A DNA stretch of 64,000 nt. It comes from Spirochaetia bacterium. Its GTDB lineage: Bacteria; Spirochaetota; Leptospiria; Leptospirales; Leptonemataceae. Position 1 is the stretch's first letter. Every line of letters begins with the position of its first letter. Of the stretch, positions 51,214-59,587 are shown in pieces. The stretch is taken from contig VFLI01000035.1 of assembly GCA_009885105.1 (NCBI GenBank), positions 1 through 64,000 of the forward strand, written 5' to 3'. The notes under the pieces are model-generated. The model searched no databases. It worked only from the letters and a program-made list of their open reading frames with translations, and had not been told where the DNA came from. Position numbers and translations under genes: made by a program.

Positions 51214-53271
51214 CTATGTCGGAAAAACCACCGAGCCCTCGGTAAAATGACTCCGTATGATGCTGCGCGCGTCTTCGTTGATGTCCCGGAATTCCTGCGC
51301 GTCGGCGAAGGACTGCTGCACCATATCCCTGTCCTCATAGAGGTCTGCCAGGCGAAAATCAGCCAGGCCGTGCTGTTTGAGCCCCAGCAGCTGGCCGGGG
51401 CCGCGCACTTTTAGATCGATCTCCGCCAGATAGAAACCGTCGTCGCTGTTTTCCAGCGCAGTCAGACGTTCGTCCGCATCCTCTGTTACAGCATCTGCCA
51501 TGAGAACGCAGTAGCTTTCATGTGCTCCCCGGCCCACACGTCCCCGCAGCTGGTGCAGCTGGGAAATTCCGAACCTGTCCGCATGTTCGATCACCATCAC
51601 GGCGGCATTGGGCACGTCCACGCCGACTTCAATCACCGTCGTTGTCACAAGAATCTTAGTATCGCCGCGGCGAAAATCGTTCATGATTCTCTCTTTGTCC
51701 GGATTCTTCATCCGTCCGTGCAAAAGATCGACTTTGAAATCAGGAAACACGGATGTCCGCAGCTCTTCAAAGCCTTCCGTTGCGTTTTTTAAGTCTTTTT
51801 TTTCCGATTCTTCTATCATCGGGTACACAATGAAGCACTGGCGTCCCGCGCTCACATGTTTTCTCACTGATTTGTACATGGCCTGCCGCCGGTCTTCGCG
51901 CAGGCGCATCGTTTTTATGGGATGCCTTCCGGCCGGCTTCTCTTTCAAAAGCACAATTCGTAGATCCGCGAATTCCGTGAGGCAGAGCGTTCGCGGAATC
52001 GGCGTTGCGGTCATGGCGATCAGATCGGGATTTTTTCCCTTGCGTCGCAGTTTCTCTCTCTGTTCCACGCCGAACCGGTGCTGCTCGTCGATGATGAGCA
52101 GGCCCAGGTTTTTAAATACGACAGGATCTTCAATCAAACTGTGAGTGCCCACAATAAAATTTATATCGCCGGACGCCAGCTGTTCCAGGGTCGCCGTCTT
52201 GCTTTTCTTGGTCTCCGCCGCTGTCAATAGTCCAATATGAATCGTATCTGTCAGACCGGTCAGATCGACCAAGGTGCGAAAGTGCTGCCTGGCCAGGACG
52301 TCCGTGGGCGCAAGCATGGCCGCCTGCAGACCGTTTTCCAGATAGTGCACGGCCGCGCCCAGCGCCGCCACAGTTTTTCCCGATCCGACATCTCCCTGCA
52401 GGAGAACCGCGGAGGCGAAGTCTTTCTGAGTTTCGGCAAGCATGGCTTCAATTGCGCGAAGCTGTTCGCCGGTCAGAGTGTAGGGCAGATGTGTCAGAAG
52501 CCTTTCATACTCGCGCGATTTGCCAAAAGCGACAGGCCGCACCTGTCTTGGAATTTTCTCGCGAGTTTCTTTTTTGTGAACCATCATCACATTGAACAGA
52601 TACAGTTCTTCATATTTCAGGCGCAGCCGGGCCGACTCCAGGGACTCGGCGCTCTGGGGAAAATGGATGGCCTGCAGGGCTTCCTGACGGCCCATATACT
52701 TGTGTATATTTAGTAAATCTGGCGGCACAACTTCTGGAACATTAAGACCGGCATCCTCAAAGACAGCAGACGTGAGGCGGCGCAAGCCGCGGCTGTCCAG
52801 ATGTTTTTTTCGCAGCGCGTCCGTGGTCGGATAAAGCGGTACGATCCGCCCGACATGTATGAGCGCCGATTCATCCTCTTCGTCCATATGTTCGAAATCC
52901 GGATGAGCCATCTGCAGCCCTCCAAAATATTCAATCTTCCCCGAAACAACCAGAACATCGTCTTTTTTAAATACCTGACGAAAATATCCGACGCCTCTGA
53001 AAAAAACAAGATGCAGCGGTTCGTTTCGCATCGTCTGGCAGTGTACCACCAGTCGGGATCTTTTTCCATGCGCGATGTACGTGCTCTCCACGCGGACAAT
53101 AACAGTCGCCTGCGTGCCTTCGCGCAGCGCTGTGGATTCCACAATGGTTCTGTCCAGGTACCGGCGCGGGAAATAATACAGAAGATCGGCGACAGTTGCA
53201 ATACCGGCCTCGCGCAGAACATCGGCGCGGGCCTTTCCAATGCCCTTCAGAGTTTCAATCGAACGATTCAA
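51214..53271 (-). CDS. recG: ATP-dependent DNA helicase RecG
   Basis: This 685-residue branched-DNA helicase reverses stalled forks and processes Holliday junctions. An N-terminal wedge/OB region is followed by helicase motifs: LLQGDVGSGKTVAALGAA (Walker A), IIDEQHRFG (DEAD-type box), MTATPIPRTL, and RGRVGRGAHESYC near the end. Length is typical (about 680-700). It starts at TTG within a TTGA overlap with the oxidoreductase gene, so it is translationally coupled to it. Confidence 0.96.
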   Translation of the reverse strand: MNRSIETLKGIGKARADVLREAGIATVADLLYYFPRRYLDRTIVESTALREGTQATVIVRVESTYIAHGKRSRLVVHCQTMRNEPLHLVFFRGVGYFRQVFKKDDVLVVSGKIEYFGGLQMAHPDFEHMDEEDESALIHVGRIVPLYPTTDALRKKHLDSRGLRRLTSAVFEDAGLNVPEVVPPDLLNIHKYMGRQEALQAIHFPQSAESLESARLRLKYEELYLFNVMMVHKKETREKIPRQVRPVAFGKSREYERLLTHLPYTLTGEQLRAIEAMLAETQKDFASAVLLQGDVGSGKTVAALGAAVHYLENGLQAAMLAPTDVLARQHFRTLVDLTGLTDTIHIGLLTAAETKKSKTATLEQLASGDINFIVGTHSLIEDPVVFKNLGLLIIDEQHRFGVEQREKLRRKGKNPDLIAMTATPIPRTLCLTEFADLRIVLLKEKPAGRHPIKTMRLREDRRQAMYKSVRKHVSAGRQCFIVYPMIEESEKKDLKNATEGFEELRTSVFPDFKVDLLHGRMKNPDKERIMNDFRRGDTKILVTTTVIEVGVDVPNAAVMVIEHADRFGISQLHQLRGRVGRGAHESYCVLMADAVTEDADERLTALENSDDGFYLAEIDLKVRGPGQLLGLKQHGLADFRLADLYEDRDMVQQSFADAQEFRDINEDARSIIRSHFTEGSVVFPT

Positions 53272-54299
53272 ATTTCCAGCACCACTTTACCCGTTGTCAG
53301 CCCGCTCTGGAATGTTGTCAGCGCCTCTGTGGCATGTGAGAAGGGAAATTTTCTTCCGATATAGGGCGGCGCCGTCATCACGGCGAGCATATCCGTCATC
53401 ATCGCATGCATGAGCTCGATCCGGTCCCAGAGCCAGATGAGATTGAAACCCATCACGCTCTTGTTGTCAGATATCATGGCCAGCGGATCAATTTTGGGTC
53501 GCCTCAGATAATGCCAGACAAGTTTCGCGTAATCGGGCCGGCCGCTTCGATTCATCATAACCGCATAGCCGTAAATCACATAGCGGCCTCCAGGTCCCAG
53601 AAGTTCGTAGGCCGGCCGGATGTACGGTCCGCCGACTGCATCGAACACGGTGTCGAGATCCCGGTCTCCCAGGGATTTTTTTAAATCGCGGGCAAAAGAT
53701 TTTGCGTTGCGAACAACAATCTCTTCTTCTTTCAGGCCGGCATGCTCCATCAGAAATTGGATTTTGTGCGATGTGCCGATAGTCGCAATGGCTTTTCCGG
53801 AAAATTTCTTTATTAAAGCAAGCAGCATCAATCCCACACCGCCGGCCGCAGAATGCACGAGCGCGGTTTGGCCTTCCTTAAAATTTCCCAGTTCACGCAT
53901 CGCATACCAGGCCGTGAGACCCTGCGCCGGGAAGGCAGCGCCCTGCGCGAATGACCAGCCTTCCGGGATATGCTTTATATAACGCAGATCTATGTTCAGG
54001 TGCGTTGCGTACGCGCCAAACCGGATCGCGCCCATGATTCTGTCCCCGATTTTGAAATCCGCCGAGGGAGAGCCCAACTGCTCGATACTGCCGGAAAATT
54101 CCAGACCGGGAATGAACTCGCCCTCCGGCGTGGCCGAATACAGTCCCTGGATGGCAAAAATATCCGCAAAATTCAGCCCGACGGCCTGCACACGAATTCT
54201 TGCGCTGCCCGGAGGCGGGTCGGGCAAAGTGTCTTTTTTCAGTTCCAGACGGTCCAGATTGCCGGCCCGGCTTATTTTCCAGCATTCTCGGTTTGTCAT
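53268..54299 (-). CDS. Zinc-independent quinone-oxidoreductase-like MDR protein
   Basis: This 343-residue medium-chain dehydrogenase/reductase is of the quinone oxidoreductase/VAT-1-like group. GLNFADIFAIQGLYSA and PGLEFSGSIEQLG match the family, and VHSAAGGVGLMLLAL is the NADP-binding loop. The four structural-zinc cysteines and the catalytic-zinc ligands of alcohol dehydrogenases are absent. It probably reduces quinones or enones with NADPH. It overlaps recG by 4 bases and the two are co-transcribed. Confidence 0.85.
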   Translation of the reverse strand: MTNRECWKISRAGNLDRLELKKDTLPDPPPGSARIRVQAVGLNFADIFAIQGLYSATPEGEFIPGLEFSGSIEQLGSPSADFKIGDRIMGAIRFGAYATHLNIDLRYIKHIPEGWSFAQGAAFPAQGLTAWYAMRELGNFKEGQTALVHSAAGGVGLMLLALIKKFSGKAIATIGTSHKIQFLMEHAGLKEEEIVVRNAKSFARDLKKSLGDRDLDTVFDAVGGPYIRPAYELLGPGGRYVIYGYAVMMNRSGRPDYAKLVWHYLRRPKIDPLAMISDNKSVMGFNLIWLWDRIELMHAMMTDMLAVMTAPPYIGRKFPFSHATEALTTFQSGLTTGKVVLEI

Positions 54300-54409
54300 A
54301 GGTTGAATTAGGACGATTTCTGTAAAAAAACTACTTTGTCGTCTGTAATTTTCTTCTGAATTTTTTTGCCGGGAATAAGCTCAAATGCGTTAAAAAAGGC
54401 TCGACAGAG

Positions 54410-54422
54410 ATTGAGTCTCAAT
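54410..54422. promoter_or_regulatory. Palindrome ATTGAG-T-CTCAAT upstream of bfd
   Basis: A perfect 6-1-6 inverted repeat lies 13 bases before the bfd start. Its odd-centred form resembles the 7-1-7 sites bound by Fur/PerR-type regulators, although the sequence is not the Fur consensus. The position in front of iron-storage genes makes an iron-responsive operator plausible; no regulator gene is in the window. Confidence 0.4.
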
Positions 54423-54435
54423 ATTAATTGGCTTT

Positions 54436-54612
54436 ATGTACGTCTGTATGTGCAATGCCATCAATGAAGACCCCATTCGGAAAGCCCGGGAAAAAGGCCC
54501 GGTTACCCTGGAACAGCTGCAAAGAGAACTCGGTGTAGGGAACGGATGCGGGCAGTGCAAAGAGCATGTGGAGCAGATGCTCTGCGACAAAAGCCAGAAA
54601 AAGGGCCGATAG
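54436..54612 (+). CDS. bfd: Bacterioferritin-associated ferredoxin
   Basis: This 58-residue [2Fe-2S] protein passes electrons to bacterioferritin to release stored iron. Cysteines at 4, 6, 38 and 41 (MYVCMCNAI and NGCGQCKEH) have exactly the spacing of E. coli Bfd. A small hairpin overlaps the stop codon (GCCGAT-AGAA-ATCGGC, 54605-54620). The bacterioferritin gene follows 144 bases later on the same strand, the usual pairing. Confidence 0.93.
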   Translation: MYVCMCNAINEDPIRKAREKGPVTLEQLQRELGVGNGCGQCKEHVEQMLCDKSQKKGR

Positions 54613-54756
54613 AAATCGGCTGCAGGCCATGGAAGGACTGAATTTTATCCCGTTATGGCCGATCAAAGACTTGCCAGTCTGAAATTAAATGTTTATCCAT
54701 ATATAATGCTTTTCAGCGGATTGCGCCTCCGCAGAATTGATGCATAAGGGGATAAA

Positions 54757-55221
54757 ATGAAAGGCGATAAAAAAGTAATCGAATATTTAAACAGTGTCAT
54801 CAAAAACGAACTGACGGCCATCAATCAGTATTTCCTGCACTCCCGGATGTGTCAGAACTGGGGCGTCATCCAGCTTGCGGATTATGAGAAAAAAGAATCG
54901 ATCGATGAAATGAAGCATGCGGATGCTCTGATCGAACGCACGCTTTTTCTGGAAGGGCTGCCCAATCTCCAGGAACTCGGGCGTCTTCGCATTGGAGAGA
55001 ATATTCAGGAAGTTCTCAAATGTGATCTCGACATGGAACTCTCGGCAATACCCGTGCTCAGAGAGGCGATTCTGCACTGCGAATCCGTGAAGGATTTTGT
55101 GTCCCGCGAACTTTTCAACAATATTCTCGTCAGCGAAGAAGAGCATGTGGACTGGCTGGAGACTCAGCTGGAACTGATCGAAAAAGTCGGCATACAGAAT
55201 TACATCCAATCAAAGATGTGA
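54757..55221 (+). CDS. bfr: Bacterioferritin
   Basis: This 154-residue protein is the subunit of the 24-mer heme-containing iron-storage shell. All ferroxidase ligands are in register with E. coli Bfr: Glu18, Tyr25, Glu51, His54, Glu94, Glu127 and His130, and the heme ligand is Met52 (DEMKHAD). A strong ribosome site (AAGGGGAT) precedes the ATG, and a TATAAT at 54702-54707 could be its -10. It is convergent with the cardiolipin-synthase-like gene, with 2 bases between the stops. Confidence 0.97.
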   Translation: MKGDKKVIEYLNSVIKNELTAINQYFLHSRMCQNWGVIQLADYEKKESIDEMKHADALIERTLFLEGLPNLQELGRLRIGENIQEVLKCDLDMELSAIPVLREAILHCESVKDFVSRELFNNILVSEEEHVDWLETQLELIEKVGIQNYIQSKM

Positions 55222-55223
55222 GC

Positions 55224-56309
55224 TTACAGATAGTAGCGGAAGAAATAAAAAAATTTCTCAATAATTCTTTCTATCCAGGGGCGATTTCTCCAGGCGCGGT
55301 ATAAAATTTCCCTGGAGTCGCCGCAGTCCTCAAGAAAGGAGGAGGCCAGCGCCCGGTTGATTTCCGGCAGGCGGCAGATCACGCTGATTTCCAGATCGTG
55401 AAGAAAGCTTCTGTGATCCAGATTTGCGGATCCAATCAGGGAAATTTCATCGTCGGCGATAAGGCTCTTGGAGTGAAAGAATCTGGATCGATGCTCGAAT
55501 ATTCGAACGCCTCTTTTTAAGAGACGCTGGTAGACGGCGTGCGAGGCCCATCTGGCCGCCGGGACATCGCTCTTTTCGCTCAGCAGAATACGCACGTCGA
55601 CGCCGGCCCTTGCGATTTTCTTCAGTTTGCGGAGCAGCGGCGGCGTCGGAATGAAGTAGGCTGAGACAATCCAGACCCGGTTTTTTGCGTTTCGAATCAA
55701 TCTCTGATAGTCCTTGCGGAATTCTCTCTTGAACCTCGGGGCATTTTCAATTAGCTGGAATAACGTGTCTCTGGCCTGCTTTTCCCGCGGGAAGAAAAAC
55801 CATTTTCGCTTCACATAACGATTCAATCGATTGAATGAAGACTGAGCATCGCCTGCAATTGGGCCCTTCAGGCGAATCGTGCAGTCACGCCAGGCGTCGT
55901 GTCCCATCGCGCTGACACTGTGCACGCGGGAAATATTCATTCCGCCAATGTAACAGATCATTTCATCAATGACGGTCAGTTTGCGGTGGCTTCTGCGGCG
56001 GTTGCGGGGGGAGAGCAGCCCGAAAATTCCTACCGGACGAAAAAAATTGATGTCCACACCGGCAGCCCTGAGTCTGGCTATGCGTTCGGCTGACAGCCTG
56101 TGGGAACCCACACCGTCGACGATGACGCGCACTTCAATGCCCTGCGCCGCTTTTTTTGCCAGAGTATCCAGAATTTTCCCGCCGATCTCGTCATCTTCGA
56201 GAATATAGGCTTCCATGCAGATTGATTTTTGAGCGGAATTTAAATCCGCACTCAGGCTGGCGTAGTATCCGTCACCCTCCCGAAATATTTTCCATTCTGT
56301 TCCTTCCAT
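55224..56309 (-). CDS. Cardiolipin synthase-like phospholipase D family enzyme
   Basis: This 361-residue protein starts at the ATG at 56309; longer frames upstream cross the divergent gene's promoter. Two HKD motifs are present: HRKLTVID with GGMN, and HSKSLIAD with GSANLD. Such enzymes join phosphatidyl groups to make cardiolipin. Unlike ClsA it has no N-terminal membrane helices, so it is closer to the ClsB type. The C-terminal tail has a hydrophobic end (KFFYFFRYYL) that could dock on the membrane. Confidence 0.85.
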   Translation of the reverse strand: MEGTEWKIFREGDGYYASLSADLNSAQKSICMEAYILEDDEIGGKILDTLAKKAAQGIEVRVIVDGVGSHRLSAERIARLRAAGVDINFFRPVGIFGLLSPRNRRRSHRKLTVIDEMICYIGGMNISRVHSVSAMGHDAWRDCTIRLKGPIAGDAQSSFNRLNRYVKRKWFFFPREKQARDTLFQLIENAPRFKREFRKDYQRLIRNAKNRVWIVSAYFIPTPPLLRKLKKIARAGVDVRILLSEKSDVPAARWASHAVYQRLLKRGVRIFEHRSRFFHSKSLIADDEISLIGSANLDHRSFLHDLEISVICRLPEINRALASSFLEDCGDSREILYRAWRNRPWIERIIEKFFYFFRYYL

Positions 56310-56353
56310 AGAATACGCTTCACAAAAATTCGATGTTTTGAGATCAGTTAAAA

Positions 56354-57547
56354 ATGGCAATGAAAAATGCGATAAAGCAGATCGGGCCTGGAATTGTGCT
56401 GGCAGCGGCCGGCATAGGCGCCAGCGATTTTTTTGGCGCAATCTGGGCCGGAGCCGGTGCCGGAACACAGATACTCTGGGCAGTGTTTTTCGGCGCTCTG
56501 TTGAAATACTATCTCACCGAGGGACTGGCCCGCTATCAGATGACGACGGGGAAAAGCGTGGTGCATGCCTGGATGTCAGGGCCATATCGGATTTTCAGTT
56601 ATCTCCTGCTCGCTTATTTTTGTTTCTGGTCGCTCTGTGTGAGCTCGCTTCTGCTCAGCGCCTGCGGCACTGCGGCCCAGCTGCTGTTTCCCGCCCTGCT
56701 GAAAAGCGCGGATGCCAACCGCATACTCTACGGGGCCGCGCAGGGGCTTCTGGCCGTGCTGGTCGTCTCTCTTCCTGGTTACGAAAAATTTGAGAAACTG
56801 GTGCGAATTGTGATCATCTGTATGTTTGCAGCAATCCTCTACTGTGTGATACGGGTGGCAACGGAGAGTTTTATCGTGGAGGCTCCAGGGCTTCCGCCGG
56901 ACAGCGGCGGTTCGGTGATCGCGCTGATGACGGGAGTGGGCGGATCTCTGACAATGCTCTCTTACGGCTACTGGATACGCGAGAAAAAAATGACGGATCT
57001 CAAATCGATGCGGCTGGACTGCGCCTCCGCGTACGTGATCGCCGCGCTGTTCGGATTTCTGATGGTTTTTCTGGCTGCCAACACGCTGAAGGTCAGAGGC
57101 ATTTCTGTTGAGTCGGAAAATGCGGCGCGCTCGGTATTCGCCACGATGGGCGGGCTGATATCGCAGAGCCACTCCGGATTTATTATTTTTGCCCGCGGTT
57201 TCTGGTGTGTGGTGACCGGATCGCTCCTGGGAGTCTGGCAGAGTGTTCCGGAAATTTTTCTTGAATTCACGGCGGATATGAAACAAATTCCATCTCACGG
57301 TCGAGTAACTCTGATTTACCGTCTGATCATGGTTGCGGCAGGCTCGATTATGCTAATGTACAGGATTCAGTTTGTGTTTGCCCTGTACGCCTTTGTGAGT
57401 TCGTTTTTTATACCCATTCTGGCCGGCACGCTTCTGTTTCTGAACAACCGTTTGCAGGAAAACAGAAATCACTGGTTTGCGAATGCAATGCTTGTGACGG
57501 GATTCTGTCTGTATCTGGGGCTGGCGGCGTATGAAATTGGGTGGTGA
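56354..57547 (+). CDS. Nramp-related metal transporter, altered ion site
   Basis: This 397-residue membrane protein has about eleven helices and the overall pattern of Nramp/MntH proteins: GPGIVLAAAGIGASDFFGAI in helix 1, TEGLARYQMTTGKS, and GVGGSLTMLSYGYWIREK in helix 6. The metal-binding DPGN of helix 1 and MPH of helix 6 are replaced (GIGASD and TMLSYG). Canonical manganese/iron transport is therefore doubtful; relatives without DPGN exist with other or unknown substrates. It is divergent from the cardiolipin-synthase-like gene. Confidence 0.7.
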   Translation: MAMKNAIKQIGPGIVLAAAGIGASDFFGAIWAGAGAGTQILWAVFFGALLKYYLTEGLARYQMTTGKSVVHAWMSGPYRIFSYLLLAYFCFWSLCVSSLLLSACGTAAQLLFPALLKSADANRILYGAAQGLLAVLVVSLPGYEKFEKLVRIVIICMFAAILYCVIRVATESFIVEAPGLPPDSGGSVIALMTGVGGSLTMLSYGYWIREKKMTDLKSMRLDCASAYVIAALFGFLMVFLAANTLKVRGISVESENAARSVFATMGGLISQSHSGFIIFARGFWCVVTGSLLGVWQSVPEIFLEFTADMKQIPSHGRVTLIYRLIMVAAGSIMLMYRIQFVFALYAFVSSFFIPILAGTLLFLNNRLQENRNHWFANAMLVTGFCLYLGLAAYEIGW

Positions 57548-57796
57548 GTGTTGTTCATTCTTTATTTTGGCGATGTGTATCTGCTCCGTCGTATAGAGAC
57601 TTTATTACTCGGGCCACATCGCCGGCTTGTGTATTTTCCAGCAGAGAGGCATTATTCTGCTCGGATGACTCTGATTTTCGGCGCTATGCTTGAGATTGCA
57701 GTATTTTGTTAGAATACCAAAGTATCGATCCAGAAATCCCTCGCAGATTTTCACGCTCGAAATTAATTGCTTAATATCCTCCTGTGTAACCCCTGA

Positions 57797-58246
57797 TTAT
57801 TGTAATGCATCGACGTCGGCAACATCCTTCGATCGACCGGCCGCCATTTTATTTTTAATAAGATCAATTTTTGAAATAAAATTCATTTTTATTTTCCCGA
57901 TTTTTATCTGTTTTTTTCGTTTATAGCATTCCCCGAAATCAATGCCGGAGGCACCGGTTAAGATTTCGATTCGATTGGGCGGGATTCCCATTCGAATCAC
58001 ATTTCCCTTTTCCTGGAAGTACTCTCTGGGAACATTCTTAAACCCAAATTTTTCGACAGCCCTGATAACCCTGTCGATATTTTTAGCGTCAAGACCTATT
58101 AAAAAATCAATATCCGCCGTGGCTCTTGGCTGAGCGTAAAGATTTACTGCCCACCCTCCCAGTATAAGATACTCAGCTTTCTCCGAGTTTAACAACAGTA
58201 TAAATTCTTCGAAGTCTTCCGGTAGTCGCTTTTTTTCCGTAGGCAT
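57797..58246 (-). CDS. Nucleotidyltransferase-fold protein
   Basis: This 149-residue protein has the core of minimal nucleotidyltransferases of the DUF6036 type: LILGGWAVNLYAQPRATADIDFLIG, with Gly30-Gly31 and the metal pair Asp45/Asp47, then RMGIPPNRIEILTG. These often act as toxins or antitoxins with a small partner. After the stop (TAA, 57797-57799) the same frame stays open for about 50 more codons (reading SGVTQEDIKQLISSVKICEG first), so the gene may once have been longer. The small gene upstream overlaps it by 74 bases. Confidence 0.75.
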   Translation of the reverse strand: MPTEKKRLPEDFEEFILLLNSEKAEYLILGGWAVNLYAQPRATADIDFLIGLDAKNIDRVIRAVEKFGFKNVPREYFQEKGNVIRMGIPPNRIEILTGASGIDFGECYKRKKQIKIGKIKMNFISKIDLIKNKMAAGRSKDVADVDALQ

Positions 58247-58370
58247 ATTCCCTTAAACGTGTCGTCCATTCAATTTTCTTAGAAAAAGAAATTGATTTCG
58301 ATTCTTGCTTTTTTCTGGAGTCCAATTCAGCCAGAACAATGCATTCAATTTTGTTCTTAAATGATTTCAT
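58173..58370 (-). CDS. Small partner protein of the nucleotidyltransferase
   Basis: A 65-residue open frame whose last 25 codons overlap the start of the nucleotidyltransferase in another frame. The sequence is basic and helical, with LREYAYGKKATTGRLRRIYT near the end, a pattern seen in short proteins encoded upstream of such nucleotidyltransferases. A two-gene toxin-antitoxin-like pair is possible, but the large overlap and lack of a strong ribosome site keep this tentative. Confidence 0.45.
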   Translation of the reverse strand: MKSFKNKIECIVLAELDSRKKQESKSISFSKKIEWTTRLREYAYGKKATTGRLRRIYTVVKLGES

Positions 58371-58616
58371 ATTGACTCATCAGACTAATATTTGGTATGA
58401 ATTCCGTCAATACATAAAGAGAATCCTGATAAAAGAAAATCCCGAGCCAGGGACGAGGGAGTGGCGAAGATAAGCAACCCATAAAGGAAAAGAGAGCTGG
58501 ATTTTGGGTTATCATAGCGCCAACTGCGTCTCATGAGGATGATCCTGCGCACTGAGGCGGCCCCTCAATGAAATAATAAAAGATTGCCGGGGAAATTGCC
58601 CTCAATGTATTGAAGT

Positions 58617-59570
58617 ATGCGCCTTTCCTCAACTTCGCATCTGCATACCCCGGCCGGGCTTCTCAGTTTTTTGCTGCTCTGTGTGAACATTCAGTGCCAC
58701 ACGATCGGTTCTTTCGTTTCGGACGACGCAAAAAGAATACTGAAGGGCAACTATATTTACAGCGGCACGCAGTGCATCTACAACGACTGCTGGGGAGCCC
58801 GGTGGGGCGGCTGCGGCGGTCTCGGGATTCTGGTGCTGGATTTTCCGCTGTCACTCACCCTGGATACGGCTCTGCTTCCTGTTACTCTTCTGGTCACTCT
58901 GTTTCATTACACTCCCCGCTGGAGCTGGACATCCAATCCCTCCACCAACTCCCAGGTTGTGCCCCGCCTGATCGAGGCTGCCAGGCGCGGAGATATCGCA
59001 GCTGCCCGCGAGCTCATTCAAAAAGGCGCTGATGTTAACGCGACGGACAGCTTCGGGACGACATCTCTTATGTACGCGGCTGGAGGCACATCCGTCGAGC
59101 TGGTCCGGCTGCTTCTCGATGCGAAAGCTGACATCGGCATGCAGGAAAGTTATGCCGGTCGGACCGCTTTGTTTCTGGCTCGATTGCCGCAGACAGTCCG
59201 GCTTCTGATTGACCGCGGAGCCGATGTCAATGCCGTCGACAGGTACGGTTCGACGGCGCTTTTCCGGGCTGCTGAAATGCAGGCGAATTTTCTCGAAGAC
59301 GGCCTCGAAATAATGAGGATTCTACTCGTCAACGGGGCTGATGTGAATGCGCGCAATACGCACGGCGAAACAGCGCTTATGTATGTGGCAACCGTTGAGG
59401 CGGCGCGTGTCCTGATCGCCGGCGGAGCGGATATAAATGCGAAAGACAGGCAGGGGTATTCAGTTCTCGGCCATTTTAAAAATCAAAATATTATCGACCG
59501 CGCAAACGGTAGAACTTCCAGCGCCGGTGTAATGATGGATTATTTTCGTGTTATAGGAGCCAGAGAGTAA
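58617..59570 (+). CDS. YceK-like lipoprotein fused to ankyrin repeats
   Basis: This 317-residue protein has an N-terminal signal segment with candidate lipidation cysteines at 22 and 27 and a YceK/YidQ-like domain to about residue 105 (YIYSGTQCIYNDCWG, then LDFPLSLTLDTALLPVTL). At least four ankyrin repeats follow (from about 120: LIEAARRGDIAAARELIQKG, ADVNATDSFGTT, and others to residue 290). Ankyrin repeats bind proteins. The YceK-ankyrin joining has not come to my notice in standard families. It is convergent with nuoF. Confidence 0.8.
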   Translation: MRLSSTSHLHTPAGLLSFLLLCVNIQCHTIGSFVSDDAKRILKGNYIYSGTQCIYNDCWGARWGGCGGLGILVLDFPLSLTLDTALLPVTLLVTLFHYTPRWSWTSNPSTNSQVVPRLIEAARRGDIAAARELIQKGADVNATDSFGTTSLMYAAGGTSVELVRLLLDAKADIGMQESYAGRTALFLARLPQTVRLLIDRGADVNAVDRYGSTALFRAAEMQANFLEDGLEIMRILLVNGADVNARNTHGETALMYVATVEAARVLIAGGADINAKDRQGYSVLGHFKNQNIIDRANGRTSSAGVMMDYFRVIGARE

Positions 59571-59581
59571 GCCTGGCTCCT
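59555..59581. terminator. Bidirectional terminator between ankyrin gene and nuoF
   Basis: AGGAGCCAG (59555-59563) and CTGGCTCCT (59573-59581) form a perfect 9-bp stem with a 9-base loop. It overlaps the ankyrin stop and ends 6 bases before the nuoF stop. GTTTGTCT follows on the plus strand, a modest T-rich tract. It probably ends transcription from both sides. Confidence 0.6.
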
Positions 59582-59587
59582 GTTTGT

